A stretch of DNA of 64,000 nucleotides from UBA4665 sp036388555 (GCA_036388555.1 DASVRP010000008.1:117283-181282); one strand, 5' to 3'; positions 1 through 9,797 are shown, numbered from the stretch's first letter. Made by a program: numbers and translations. The notes: a model not told the origin generated them from the letters alone.

Positions 1-592
1 CATATTGCGAGTGCCCGAGACGTTTAGGACGTTGTCGACTGCACCATGATAGGCCCACACTGGCATCGACTTCAGATTGCCGATACGGCACTGATCACCG
101 TAGCCTGACAGCGGCATGGTGGCCGCAAATATGTTCGGCCAGCGCTCCGCAAAATCCCAGCTGCCAACGCCGCCGATAGAGACGCCGGTGACATATACCC
201 GGTCGGGGTCGATGGCATACTGCGTCTTCAGCGTGGCGATCAGGTCGTATACTGACTGTGCCGTACGCGTCGGATTGGCCGCCCAGGTGCCGCAGCCGGC
301 CCGCGTGCCGGACCACGAATCACCGACAGGTAGCTGCGGCGCCACCACAAATGACGGGAACTTGGAGCGGTATGTTGCCAGCTGGAATACCTCAGCGCCG
401 AAGCCGATTTGTTTGACGTTATCAGTTCCCTTCTCGCCCGAGCCGTGCAGCCAGATGAAGTGTCGCCGCGCTGCTGCTGAACTGATTGATGAAGCCTATC
501 AGGCCGACCAGACAAAACACCGCGCTGGCAGTGGAAATAGCGGTAATGCAACTGCGGTCATATCTCGCCCGGTGTGTGGCTGCTTTTTTGAT
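1..592 (-). pseudogene. secreted esterase/peptidase-like alpha/beta hydrolase, 5' part, frameshifted, runs off the window
   Basis: On the minus strand the frame open from 498 to 1 encodes an alpha/beta hydrolase of the predicted-peptidase / PHB-depolymerase-like type. It shows an oxyanion-type IWLHGSGEKG strand, a nucleophile elbow VTGVSIGG (GxSxG) and a later WAYHGAVDN segment. The gene continues beyond position 1, so the catalytic Asp and His cannot be fully checked. This frame has stops at 499-501 and just upstream and no start codon. A hydrophobic leader (AVFCLVGLIGFINQF) lies in a different frame over about 613-450, and only a one-base shift near 450-498 would join leader to enzyme. It is either a decayed gene or an assembly error. 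The leader itself lacks an in-frame ATG. Family is fairly certain, substrate unknown. Confidence 0.6.
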
Positions 593-652
593 GGAACAAC
601 CCTTTGTAAACGCTTATACTTAGCTACATTGTGTCGGCATGCCGGGTAATTG

Positions 653-2611
653 TCAATCTTTGACGAGGAACAGTCCGTCCCTGTCCGCCAGGGTGACCGT
701 CGATATCACTGCCTGTCCGTTATTGGTCACCGCGTCCTGCCTGCCCTGGAAACGGTGGTATCCCGCGCCTATCGTCACCGTCTGTGCGCCGTTGCCCTTA
801 GGGTTGACTAGTATCATGCCGCCGGCGAAGCGGCGGCGGTAGACGCCGTTCTGCCAGGCCGTCAGCTGCGGCCCGTCGGTTGCGGTGCCGAGCCACTTGG
901 TCGTGCTGCTGCCGGCCAGGTCGAATTCGTCGTACCACAGCACTTCATTGTAATTACTTGATACCGAGAAGTAGCCATCATCCAACAGCGAACTGGCAAA
1001 GGCGTAACGCAATGTCTGGTAATCCGTCGGCGCACCCCCGAGATAGGCGTCGAATACGCAGGCTTTGGGCGCCACGAGATTTGCTGTAGCCGTGCGATAC
1101 CAGCCCATCATCAGATTCCAGCCGCCCCAGGTTTCAACTGACCAGCTCTCCCCGATGACATGCTCCAGGAAGGCGGCACCAACCAGGTTTTTATATTGTG
1201 TGAACGGTCCGGTGGCGCCGCCCGCAAAGACGCTGCCGTCGAGGTCATTATCCGCATTGATCATGATGATTTTGGACGGCTGCAGTGCCAGGGCGGTATC
1301 ATAGTAGGCCCGCTGCCCATCACGCCACAAGTCCTGTACGGCCGTTGAATTCGCATTGTCATTTACGCCGTCGCGGTCCCAGTCGTCATCGATACGGGGT
1401 TTGGCGAAGTTGTTGTCGGTGTACCAGATATCCCAGCCGGCGGTGCTGATAAGCAGGCTGTTGTCGCGCTTGGCCAGCCATTGCGGCCAGCGGTCACCAT
1501 TAGCATCCGGCGTGGTCTGCAGTGTCAGATTGGTATCATGCACGGGATACGTTCCGCCTGACCAGTTGGTGCGCTGTCCGGCAGCATTATATCCCCACCA
1601 GTCACCGACGCCGCCCGGCCCGACTTCAGACGAAAGCTTGGCTCGCAGATCCTGGGTGGCGGTGTCATTCGTATCTGTCATCACTTCGGTCATGACCGTA
1701 TAGTTGCCGAGCAGGATATCAGGATTATACGATTTTATCTCTGTCACAACCTGCGCCGGACTTTTGCCGCCCTGTGACCACATGTTGTAGCAACCGAGAA
1801 TTGCCAGATCGAGCTGGGCGATCTGTTGTTGGTAAGCCGTCTGATGGTAGTTGTGCGGGTCGCCGATGAGCATGCCACCGAGCCTCGGGAATTCCGTCAA
1901 CGAACTGCTGCCGGGAGACGTCAGCGGATAGCCTGCGCTGCCTATCCAGGCACTGCCGTTCCAGATACGGGCATTGGCCGCAAACCAGGAGGAGCCGTTC
2001 CATATCCTGATGGCCGCACCCGGCAGACTGACGGCGACTGCGGCTGCCGCGTTGAGCTCGGTGAGCGTCAGTACGCTGTTCCAGAGGCGCAGATTATCAA
2101 CCCGGCCGCTCATCGGCTGGCTGGTGCTGCCGCAGACCTGCACGGTCAGGTCGAAACGTGGCACGGCCGTCGCGGCAGCATGGGTCTTGGTAGCGGTCAA
2201 TGACCCGTTCGTATAAATCTTCGTCTGGTTAAGCGCGTTATCGTGCGTTACCGCAATGTTGTACCAGGTGCCGGTTGCCAGCGTCGCGCCAACCGCTTCG
2301 GGGTCAGATCCGCCCAGATAGGCGTCGAACACCCCCGAGCCGTTGAACTCCATATAGAAGCTGCCGACCTGGAGAATGGATGACCAGCCGCTCAGCGAGC
2401 TAATATAGACGTCGAATTGCAGTGACCAGGTGCTGAGCACAGTTCCGATTGGGCCAGTAAACCTCTGGACGGCAGCCGCGCCTGCCGTACCAGTACCCCA
2501 GGCCGCTTCCCAGTTGACGGGTGTCAGGCTATAGCCGCCGACCTCCGATTTAGCGGTCGGGCCGGTGCCTTCATTAAAACTGAATGCCGAGAGTGGGGTC
2601 GGAAATGCCAT
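653..2611 (-). CDS. LamG-like lectin domain plus GHL15-type glycoside-hydrolase-like protein, no signal peptide
   Basis: This 652-residue protein begins with a concanavalin/LamG-like beta-sandwich (about residues 5-190, with FNEGTG and RVDNLRLWN motifs). Two WNGSxW repeats typical of phage tail proteins follow (about 200-230), then a TIM-barrel-like domain (about 245-652) matching what I know of hypothetical glycosyl hydrolase family 15 (GHL15). The last domain is strongly similar to the neighbour at 3257-4729, sharing DLAILG, NYTxMTEV, GDWWGYNAAGQ, WYDEFDLAG and YHRFQGRQDAV. Unlike that neighbour it has no signal peptide or membrane helix. It starts about 14 nt after the stop of the tail-fibre-like gene, so the two are probably co-transcribed. 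Activity is unproven; it could be a polysaccharide depolymerase on a phage-tail-like structure. Confidence 0.8.
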   Translation of the reverse strand: MAFPTPLSAFSFNEGTGPTAKSEVGGYSLTPVNWEAAWGTGTAGAAAVQRFTGPIGTVLSTWSLQFDVYISSLSGWSSILQVGSFYMEFNGSGVFDAYLGGSDPEAVGATLATGTWYNIAVTHDNALNQTKIYTNGSLTATKTHAAATAVPRFDLTVQVCGSTSQPMSGRVDNLRLWNSVLTLTELNAAAAVAVSLPGAAIRIWNGSSWFAANARIWNGSAWIGSAGYPLTSPGSSSLTEFPRLGGMLIGDPHNYHQTAYQQQIAQLDLAILGCYNMWSQGGKSPAQVVTEIKSYNPDILLGNYTVMTEVMTDTNDTATQDLRAKLSSEVGPGGVGDWWGYNAAGQRTNWSGGTYPVHDTNLTLQTTPDANGDRWPQWLAKRDNSLLISTAGWDIWYTDNNFAKPRIDDDWDRDGVNDNANSTAVQDLWRDGQRAYYDTALALQPSKIIMINADNDLDGSVFAGGATGPFTQYKNLVGAAFLEHVIGESWSVETWGGWNLMMGWYRTATANLVAPKACVFDAYLGGAPTDYQTLRYAFASSLLDDGYFSVSSNYNEVLWYDEFDLAGSSTTKWLGTATDGPQLTAWQNGVYRRRFAGGMILVNPKGNGAQTVTIGAGYHRFQGRQDAVTNNGQAVISTVTLADRDGLFLVKD

Positions 2612-2625
2612 GGTGTCGTGTCGGC

Positions 2626-3162
2626 CTAGCTGGACGGAATCCAGATGTCCCCTGCTTGCAGGTCAATGTCCGACGGCGCGTTGGTAGATGCCGCGCCGCC
2701 CAGGAAAAAAGTCATGCGGGTATCAGCCGGCCGGTCCGGCCAGCCAGCGCTGTAGCGCAGGTAGCGCGGTGTATCGGCCAGTGGTGCTTTGGCGGCTAAA
2801 TCGGTCGTGAGGTTGGTGACGGACGTCTGAGCGACAGCCGAAATCGTATTGCTGGCACCGTCGATAGTCTTGTTTGTCAGAGTCGCGGCAGCGCTATTCC
2901 TGGTAGCGTCGCTGGTGTTATCAACGTTAGCCAGGCCGACATCCGCTTTGGTGAGCGTGACCGCTCCGGTACGGGTATTGACGCTGTTGACGCCGGCTGG
3001 AGCGCTGGCATTCAGTTTGGCCTGGACTGAAGTGTCGAGTTTGGCTTCGGTGACGATACCGTCTTTCAGGTTGCCGTCGGTGTTGTGGATTTGTTGGAGA
3101 TAATCGTTAAGTACGGTACCCCATGTACCGTCGTCTGAACCGGGTTGCGGTAATCGTGCCAT
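2626..3162 (-). CDS. phage tail fibre-like structural protein
   Basis: About 178 residues. The N-terminus (ARLPQPGSDDGTWGTVLNDYL) is a short adaptor often seen on tail-fibre-like proteins. It is followed by the typical tail-fibre segment VNTRTGAVTLTKADVGLANV and then TLTNKTIDG. I chose the ATG at 3162, which has a GAGGA sequence nine bases upstream; a GTG two codons earlier is too close to it. There is no signal peptide. It is directly upstream of, and probably co-transcribed with, the LamG-GHL15 gene, so the pair may form a fibre or adhesin. A prophage remnant or an adapted surface fibre are both possible; no other phage genes are nearby. Confidence 0.7.
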   Translation of the reverse strand: MARLPQPGSDDGTWGTVLNDYLQQIHNTDGNLKDGIVTEAKLDTSVQAKLNASAPAGVNSVNTRTGAVTLTKADVGLANVDNTSDATRNSAAATLTNKTIDGASNTISAVAQTSVTNLTTDLAAKAPLADTPRYLRYSAGWPDRPADTRMTFFLGGAASTNAPSDIDLQAGDIWIPSS

Positions 3163-3256
3163 TATCACTGTTCCTCGACTACATTAATCTGCTTATGCTA
3201 CTGATAAGTTTGTTGTACGACCTGCCTCATGTCAAGCCGCCGGCGCTCATACGGCT

Positions 3257-4729
3257 TCAATTTTTTACCAGGAACAGCGCGTCGCGGTCTGCCAGCGTGA
3301 CCGTGGACGTTACCGGCTGTCCGTTATTGGTCACCGCGTCCTGCCTGCCCTGGAAACGGTGGTATCCCGGGCCGACAGTCACCGTTCTGGCGCCATTGCC
3401 TTTGGGATTGACCAGCACGATGCCGTTGGCGAACTGCCGTTTGTAGACGCCGCTCTGCCAGGCTGCGGTCTGGGGACCATCGACGGCCGCCCCCAGCCAT
3501 TTGGTCGTGCTGGTGCCGGCCAGGTCGAATTCGTCATACCACGGCACGCTGCCGTAGTCGGATGATGCTGAGAAATAGCCGTTATTGAGCAGCGACGCCC
3601 CGAAGGCGTAGCGCAATGTCTTGTAATCCGTCATCTTATCACCCATATAGACATCGAAGATCGCCAGCTGCGGCGCTGCCAGGTTCTGGAATATTTTGTG
3701 ATACCAGCCCATCATCGTACTCCAGCCGCCCCAGGTCTCAGACGACCAATCCTTGCCGACGGCATGTTCCATGAACGCTCCGCCTGCCATGCCTTTGTAC
3801 TGCGTGTACGGATTGGCTTCGGATGGAAACACGCTGCCGTCGAGGTCGCTGTCGGCATTGACCATCAGCATCTTGCCCGGCTGCAGGAATTTCGCTGTTG
3901 TATAGTAGGCCCGCTGCCCATCGCGCCAGAGATTACGAATCGTCTCATTGTCGGCACTGTCATTGGTGCCGTTGCGGTCCCAGTCGCCATTGGAGCGCGG
4001 CCGCCAGAAGTTGTTATCGCTGTACCATATATCCCAGTTGGCTTTGCTGATGATATTGGTGTTGTCGCGCTTGGCCATCCACTGCGGAAAGCGGTCGCCA
4101 TTACTGTCGGGAGTGGTCTGCAAGGTCAGGTTGGTATCATTGACCGGGTAGGTACCGCCGGACCAGTTCATCTTCTGCCCGGCCGCATTATATCCCCACC
4201 AGTCACCGACGCCGTTCGGGCCCTTTTCGGCGTTCAGTTTGGCGCGCAGGTCGGCCGTCGCCGAGTCGCTGGTACTGGTATATACTTCGGTCATCAGCGT
4301 GTAGTTCCCGAGCAAGATCTTCGGGTTACGGGCTTTGATCTCATTGACGGCCTGGGCCGGCGTCTTACCGCCGCTATTCCACAAATTGTACATACCCAGG
4401 ATAGCCAGGTCCAGCTTTGCAATCTGTTGCTGGTAGGATGCCTGGTCATAGCCATGCCCGCCGATCAGCATGCCGGCCAGTCGCGGATACGCTGCCGACG
4501 ACACCGGAGGCGTGGGTGCTGTGATGAATTTGACCGCTGAGCTGCCTGAAGCCGTCGAGTCAGTCACCCTCGTGGCCGTGCCGCTGGTGGTTCCGGACTC
4601 GGCTTCTGCCGACACTGATGCCGTCGCGGCCTGGGAACGCTGGAAGATGTATGTGCCGGCTAGCGCGCAGACTGCGACCACCACGACCGGTATGGCAATC
4701 CGGCGTAACGTATTCATAGTAACTTTCAC
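3257..4729 (-). CDS. membrane-anchored or secreted GHL15-type glycoside-hydrolase-like protein
   Basis: About 490 residues. The order is an N-terminal hydrophobic helix (RRIAIPVVVVAVCALAGTYIF), a short Ala/Glu/Gly-rich module ending SAEAESGT...SGSSAVKF, a linker, and the same barrel domain as the protein at 653-2611, with only conservative differences. The GTG start at 4729 is preferred because GGGAG lies five bases upstream; ATG at 4717 and 4756 are alternatives. The export module recurs in four other loci here (4819, 10073, 12180, 62003). This looks like the exported paralogue of the tail-associated copy. The catalytic residues of GHL15 are not established, so the reaction is unknown. Confidence 0.82.
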   Translation of the reverse strand: MKVTMNTLRRIAIPVVVVAVCALAGTYIFQRSQAATASVSAEAESGTTSGTATRVTDSTASGSSAVKFITAPTPPVSSAAYPRLAGMLIGGHGYDQASYQQQIAKLDLAILGMYNLWNSGGKTPAQAVNEIKARNPKILLGNYTLMTEVYTSTSDSATADLRAKLNAEKGPNGVGDWWGYNAAGQKMNWSGGTYPVNDTNLTLQTTPDSNGDRFPQWMAKRDNTNIISKANWDIWYSDNNFWRPRSNGDWDRNGTNDSADNETIRNLWRDGQRAYYTTAKFLQPGKMLMVNADSDLDGSVFPSEANPYTQYKGMAGGAFMEHAVGKDWSSETWGGWSTMMGWYHKIFQNLAAPQLAIFDVYMGDKMTDYKTLRYAFGASLLNNGYFSASSDYGSVPWYDEFDLAGTSTTKWLGAAVDGPQTAAWQSGVYKRQFANGIVLVNPKGNGARTVTVGPGYHRFQGRQDAVTNNGQPVTSTVTLADRDALFLVKN

Positions 4730-4818
4730 GCTGACTCCCGTTTCACGAATATACACTCATTGTACTGCTTGTGGTTAGGACGTCAATGCACTTCACATAT
4801 GCCCCCTAGGCTATTGCG

Positions 4819-6066
4819 CTACGGTGCGATCGGCGGTGCCAGCGGCTGACGCGGCGTTCCGCCGCCACCGATACTGGTGGCGGTATTATTATTGACGACA
4901 TGCAGCGACGAGAACAGTTTCTGCAGATCCTTTGACCACGGTGACTGGTCAGCCACCCTCTGCACGAACGGCACGCCGAAATCGGCCTGGAACTGCTGCG
5001 TGAAGATCCCGTCAGGGCTGACCTCCGTCGATATGGCATACGACGGACTGCCGCCGGAATCGACGATGTAGGCACCGTAGTTCTGCATGGTCCAGGCCAG
5101 CTGGCGGCCTGGCTCTGACAGCAGGCCCATGGTGTTGATGTTCACTGATGCCGGCAATGCCAGCAATGCGCCCATCTTCATGGCGGTATTCTGGTTATTA
5201 TTCTCGGAGCCGTAGCTACTCTCCGCCCCGGTGTCAGCGCCGGGCGCCGGCCAGCGGAAACAGTCAGTGCGCACGGCGCAGTTATAGAGATCGCGTGGCG
5301 AGTAGACATTTATCTTGATGGCGTGCTTGACGCCCTGCTGGCCGGAGCGCATCTCACCAATCCGGATCGAGCCGCCAAGAGCCGACATCTTGGAGCCGCC
5401 GTGGGCACCACGGATGCCGTCGCCGTAGAGGTCAGTGTCCGGATAGGTCACGAGGCTGGTGGCAATACCGCCAGCGCTGCAGCGCGTGAACGGCTGCATG
5501 TGGGCGATCGTCCGCCCGTCAGGGCGCAGGACCGCCGCCGCGTAATTCTTGTTGCGGTTATTCGGTACGACAAAATTTGACGGTATCGGTACGGTCGTCA
5601 GCGTCGTGCTCTGCCCCGGGCAGCGGTCGGCGCCGGACCAGCCGGAGCTGTTGTACCTGACGGCGGTCAGCGGCGCCGTCGGCTTCAGGATGATGACATC
5701 CTCGTCAGCATCTGACAGCAGTGCCCATATGTATCCGTCGCCCGGCGAAAATGGCAGATTGGCATGTACATACTGTGCCCCACTGCCGATCGGCATATTC
5801 CAGATACTGTTGCTGGCAAACGGCTGTTTCAGCGGATCACGCGCACCGCTGGCGGCTGCCGCAAAGCCGACAGCTTTACCGCCGGCAGCATTTGCATCAT
5901 TGACGATTGAGGCCGGTGCAGTGATAGTGCCATGTTCCGGCTCGGCACTGATTGCCGTGGTTGCAGCATGCGACTGCAGCAGATAGGCACCGCCCATCAT
6001 GCAGACGATTGCAACCACCACCCATCTGAGGCCGTGCGAACGCTTTCCCTTACCTGTACTTCTCAT
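4819..6066 (-). CDS. secreted protein of unknown function with export module
   Basis: 415 residues. It has an N-terminal basic region and membrane helix (RWVVVAIVCMMGGAYLL), the shared export module (AATTAISAEPEHGT...AGGKAVGF), then a mature domain starting DPLKQPFASNSIWNMPIGSGA. Cysteines are few (RCPGQ, TRCSAG, NCAVRTDCF) and could form disulfides outside the cell. The C-terminus is Pro/Ala-rich. I do not recognise the family with certainty, although similar secreted proteins occur in soil bacteria, often near carbohydrate-active enzymes. It sits between the GHL15 genes and ileS on the same strand, separated by about 60 bases from each side. Confidence 0.75.
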   Translation of the reverse strand: MRSTGKGKRSHGLRWVVVAIVCMMGGAYLLQSHAATTAISAEPEHGTITAPASIVNDANAAGGKAVGFAAAASGARDPLKQPFASNSIWNMPIGSGAQYVHANLPFSPGDGYIWALLSDADEDVIILKPTAPLTAVRYNSSGWSGADRCPGQSTTLTTVPIPSNFVVPNNRNKNYAAAVLRPDGRTIAHMQPFTRCSAGGIATSLVTYPDTDLYGDGIRGAHGGSKMSALGGSIRIGEMRSGQQGVKHAIKINVYSPRDLYNCAVRTDCFRWPAPGADTGAESSYGSENNNQNTAMKMGALLALPASVNINTMGLLSEPGRQLAWTMQNYGAYIVDSGGSPSYAISTEVSPDGIFTQQFQADFGVPFVQRVADQSPWSKDLQKLFSSLHVVNNNTATSIGGGGTPRQPLAPPIAP

Positions 6067-6126
6067 TACGCTTAAGTCTATAGGAGCCTGCGTACAGCTG
6101 CAACCGGTTACTCAGCCTAGGCGAGC

Positions 6127-9100
6127 CTACTGGGCTTTACGGAGCGCTATCGCCAGCACCGCACTGTCTATCTGTACTTGAGCCGTATAGCCCTCAGCCT
6201 GTGCTGCGCCGTCGGTCGTCAGTTCTTTTGCCAGCGTCTCAGCCTTGATCGTTTCCGTGTGTTCCTTGATTGCCTGCGCCAGTTCGGCATCATGCGTCAC
6301 GAGGCTGAGGCTGATGCGGTCATCGACGTCCAGCCCGGCCTGCTTGCGGGCGTTCTGGACCTGGCGGATGACTTCACGCATCTGGCCTTCGCGCCGCAGC
6401 TCGGGAGTTATCTCTGTATGCAATATGACGGACGGGTCGTCATCCGCCCGCTGCTCCCAGCGCTCGAGAACCGGCTTGCTGACATCGGTGCCGGATTTGA
6501 TGATGACTTGTTTCACATTGAGCTCATCAGCGATGATATGTACCAGATCATCCCGATATTCATACGCCAGTTCACTATTTGAGTGTTTTACGGCTACGGA
6601 CTGCAGGGGCTGACGGACTTTGATTTTTGCCTCAGCCCGCTGCGACAATCCAGCATTGATCGTGTCTCTGACAAATAGCATACTATTCAGGATGCGATTG
6701 TCGACCGTACCTGCCTCCGGCCAGTCACGCAGATGCACCGATTCCCCGCCGGTCAGTTTGCGGTAGAGCTCCTCAGCCAGGAACGGCGTGAACGGCGCCA
6801 GGACATGCGCCAGACGAACCAGGACGTAGTGCAGCGTGCGGTAGGCCTGCTGCTTGTCCCCGTCATCCTCGGACTTCCAGAATCGGCGGCGGCTGCGGCG
6901 GACGTACCAATTGCTGGCATCATCCAGGAACGGCAGAATCGGCTTCATGGCATTCGGCAGGTCGTAGGCTTCCATGCCCGCCGATACTTCAGCGGTCAAC
7001 TGGTGGACACGTGAGACGATCCAGCGGTCGAGCGGATTGGTCAGCGGACCGCCGGGTGCGTCGTCAGCCAAGGGATCAGCATATAGGCTCGGCTCGCCCT
7101 CTTCGGCGGCTGTTTCCGGCAGCGATTCCCAGCCGTCCACCGAAGCGTACAGCGTAAAGAAATCGTACATGTTCCAGACCATGCTGAGCTTGCGGGCGAC
7201 GTCGCCGACTTCCTTGTCCTGCAGGGCGAAATCCTCGCCGTTCAGCAGCGGCGAGCTGAGCAGCAGGAAGCGCAGGCTGTCGGCGCTGAATTTATCCATC
7301 AACTCGTTGGGGTCGGTGTAATTGCCGTATGATTTGCTCATCTTGCGGCCGTCATTGCCGGCGACGATGCCGGTGGTGATGACATTCTTGAAGGCGTTCT
7401 TGCCGAACAGCGCGACATTCACGGCATGGACGTAGTAGAACCAGGCACGGACCTGCCCGACGTATTCAACGATGAAGTCACCGGGGAAATTCTGTTCGAA
7501 CTTTTCGACATTCTCAAAGGGGTAATGGAACTGCGCGAACGGCATGCTGCCGGACTCGAACCAGCAGTCCAGCACCTTGTCGATACGGGTGTAGTGGACA
7601 CCGTCTATATCAAATGTGATGTCGTCGACCCACGGCCGGTGGTAATCGGCCAGCTCTTCGCCGCTCAGTTCCCTCAGTTCGGCATAACTGCCGACGACTT
7701 TGATATATTCATTGCCGTCCTTGTCGCGCGGGCTGCCGGAGGCATCGACACCCTTCCAGACCGGCATGGCCGTCGCCCAGAAGCGGTCGCGGCTGAGGTT
7801 CCAGTCCGGTGCCTGCTCCATCGTTTTTTGGAAGCGGCCGTGCTTGATATGCTCCGGGAACCAGTTAATCGGCTCATTCTTTTCCAACATCTGGCCGCGC
7901 TGGCCGGCGATATCCATAAACCAGCTGGGGTGCGCCCGGTACATCAGGCGGTTGCCGGTGCGCGGATTGTGCGGGTATTCGTGCTGGATGTAATCAATCT
8001 TCCAGACGACACCGCGCTCGTGCAGTGTTTTGGCAATCGTCTTGTTGGTTTCCCAGACGTCCATGCCCTTCCATTCCGTCTCGGTGTAGGCACCGTATTC
8101 ATCGAGCACATGCACCGCCGGGAAATTATTGGCCTTGGCTAGTTCGTAATCTTCCTCTCCGTAGACGGGAGCCAGGTGGACGATGCCGGTACCGGAATCT
8201 GTCGTCACGTAGTCAGCTGCCCATATCTTGTGGGCGTTCTGATTGTCGGGCGTATTGCGGTCAGTAAATATCGGTTCGTAGGACTTACCAACCAGCTCAG
8301 TACCCTGCAGTGTGCGGTGTACAATATAGTCGAGCACTTTGTGCTTGGCGTCGGTGAGGGCTTTGTCGAGGAGGTCGGTCGCCAGTATCAGGCGCTGTCC
8401 GTCTAGCTCGGCCTCGCTATATTCGATCGTCGAGTTGACCGCCACGGCGGTGTTGCCCGGCAGCGTCCACGGCGTCGTCGTCCAGGCCAGCAGGTAGACC
8501 GGCTGGCCGTCATCAGTCTCGTCATCTGAGTCATTGATCAGCCTGAATTTCACATAGACACTCGGGTCGGTTACCACCTGATAGGCGCCGGCGTCCATGG
8601 TCACCTCGGCCTTACTGAGCGGCGTGGCCCACTTGGTGTCGTACATCAGGACGCGCTCGCCCTCGTAGATTTTACCCTTGTCGTAGAGCTGCTTGAAGGC
8701 CCACCAGACGCTCTCCATGTAGTCCTTGTCCATCGTTTTGTACGCGCCCTGGAAGTCCACCCAGCGCCCGATACGGTCAATTGTGTCTTCCCAAAGGCCG
8801 CTGGTCTGCACCATGCTCTCGCGGGCTGTGGTGATGTACTCGGCCAGGCTGACGGACGTGCCGATGGCGTGGCGGTCGGTGATACCCAGCTTCTTCTCGA
8901 CGAAATTCTCAGCCGGCAGCCCGTGGCAGTCCCAGCCCCAGACGCGTTCGACCCGCCTGCCCCGCATGGTGTGGTAGCGCGGCACGGCATCCTTGACGAT
9001 GCTGCTCAGCAGCGTGCCGTGGTGCGGCACGCCGGTGATGAACGGCGGTCCGTCGTAGAACACATAGGCACTATCGGCCGGCCGCATCCCGACCGATTTC

Positions 9101-9186
9101 TCGAATGTCTTGTTGGCCTTCCAGTACTGGACGAGGTCCTTTTCGTATTCTAGAGCCCGGCGGCGAGTTCCTTTTTCAAATTTCAT
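6127..9186 (-). CDS. ileS: isoleucyl-tRNA synthetase
   Basis: This 1019-residue class I synthetase charges tRNA-Ile in the cytoplasm. Visible features are the N-terminal GPPFITGVPHHGTLL (residues 47-60, HIGH region), an editing domain with TTPWTLPGN, the WGWDCHGLP motif, the KMSKS loop GRKMSKSYGN, and a C-terminal anticodon-binding region with RREGQMREVIRQVQ. The length and style match the eukaryote-like type 2 IleRS. The HIGH motif reads HHGT, so its last histidine is replaced by threonine. The start codon overlaps the stop of the upstream acetyltransferase gene (ATGA), implying translational coupling. Confidence 0.97.
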   Translation of the reverse strand: MKFEKGTRRRALEYEKDLVQYWKANKTFEKSVGMRPADSAYVFYDGPPFITGVPHHGTLLSSIVKDAVPRYHTMRGRRVERVWGWDCHGLPAENFVEKKLGITDRHAIGTSVSLAEYITTARESMVQTSGLWEDTIDRIGRWVDFQGAYKTMDKDYMESVWWAFKQLYDKGKIYEGERVLMYDTKWATPLSKAEVTMDAGAYQVVTDPSVYVKFRLINDSDDETDDGQPVYLLAWTTTPWTLPGNTAVAVNSTIEYSEAELDGQRLILATDLLDKALTDAKHKVLDYIVHRTLQGTELVGKSYEPIFTDRNTPDNQNAHKIWAADYVTTDSGTGIVHLAPVYGEEDYELAKANNFPAVHVLDEYGAYTETEWKGMDVWETNKTIAKTLHERGVVWKIDYIQHEYPHNPRTGNRLMYRAHPSWFMDIAGQRGQMLEKNEPINWFPEHIKHGRFQKTMEQAPDWNLSRDRFWATAMPVWKGVDASGSPRDKDGNEYIKVVGSYAELRELSGEELADYHRPWVDDITFDIDGVHYTRIDKVLDCWFESGSMPFAQFHYPFENVEKFEQNFPGDFIVEYVGQVRAWFYYVHAVNVALFGKNAFKNVITTGIVAGNDGRKMSKSYGNYTDPNELMDKFSADSLRFLLLSSPLLNGEDFALQDKEVGDVARKLSMVWNMYDFFTLYASVDGWESLPETAAEEGEPSLYADPLADDAPGGPLTNPLDRWIVSRVHQLTAEVSAGMEAYDLPNAMKPILPFLDDASNWYVRRSRRRFWKSEDDGDKQQAYRTLHYVLVRLAHVLAPFTPFLAEELYRKLTGGESVHLRDWPEAGTVDNRILNSMLFVRDTINAGLSQRAEAKIKVRQPLQSVAVKHSNSELAYEYRDDLVHIIADELNVKQVIIKSGTDVSKPVLERWEQRADDDPSVILHTEITPELRREGQMREVIRQVQNARKQAGLDVDDRISLSLVTHDAELAQAIKEHTETIKAETLAKELTTDGAAQAEGYTAQVQIDSAVLAIALRKAQ

Positions 9187-9797
9187 ATGTTGTTTCCTTC
9201 CTGTATACGTTTATCGGGTTGCGCATTTGGGTTTAGCCTCATCCACAGTAGCGGTAGGCCGTCATGCTCGAACTGTGAATCCGGAATGTCATCAAATCCA
9301 TGTAACTCATAGAGCCGGCGGGCCGGCTTGTTGTAATCAACCACAGCTACGACTGTTGGCAGCTGCGGCTGGAGTGGCTGATGCTCCCAATCGAGATATT
9401 CGCTTAGTAGTCGCCTGCCGACACCCATCTTCCGCAATCCCCGGCACACGAACAGCCGGTTGATTTCGCGCACCATTTCGCCATTGCCGCCATGCTCTGT
9501 GAACGGATGGATATCGGCTGAAATCACTGCTTGCAGCTGCTGATCCTGGTCTTCGGCGACGACGAATAGGTTTTTACCGGGAATATTTCGGGCGGCGACG
9601 ATATCCCGGGCGCAGCGCCATATCGCTGGTATCGAGGTGAGCCTGCTGTACATATTCTGCTGCCAGTTTTCATCAACACCATGTTCCGGACTGGTGTACG
9701 TGCGGCGGCCGTCGGCGACCAACAGGTTGACCGCGGCGGCATCCTCAGGCTGGGCAGTTCGGAACAATAATCCACTCATTTCTACCTGCTTATACAT
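9183..9797 (-). CDS. GNAT family N-acetyltransferase
   Basis: 204 residues with a GCN5-type acetyl-CoA binding fold. Strand four and the acetyl-CoA loop are clear in REINRLFVCRGLRKMGVGRRLL (the RxxGxG-type motif is RKMGVG). A later segment, VDYNKPARRLYELHGF, is the usual motif B with the conserved Tyr. The ATG at 9797 has a GAGGTGA ribosome-binding site six bases upstream. Its stop overlaps the ileS start by four bases, so the two are one transcript. The acceptor is unknown. A link to translation, for example acetylation of a toxic aminoacyl compound or a ribosomal protein, is only a guess from the neighbour. Confidence 0.9.
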   Translation of the reverse strand: MYKQVEMSGLLFRTAQPEDAAAVNLLVADGRRTYTSPEHGVDENWQQNMYSRLTSIPAIWRCARDIVAARNIPGKNLFVVAEDQDQQLQAVISADIHPFTEHGGNGEMVREINRLFVCRGLRKMGVGRRLLSEYLDWEHQPLQPQLPTVVAVVDYNKPARRLYELHGFDDIPDSQFEHDGLPLLWMRLNPNAQPDKRIQEGNNI

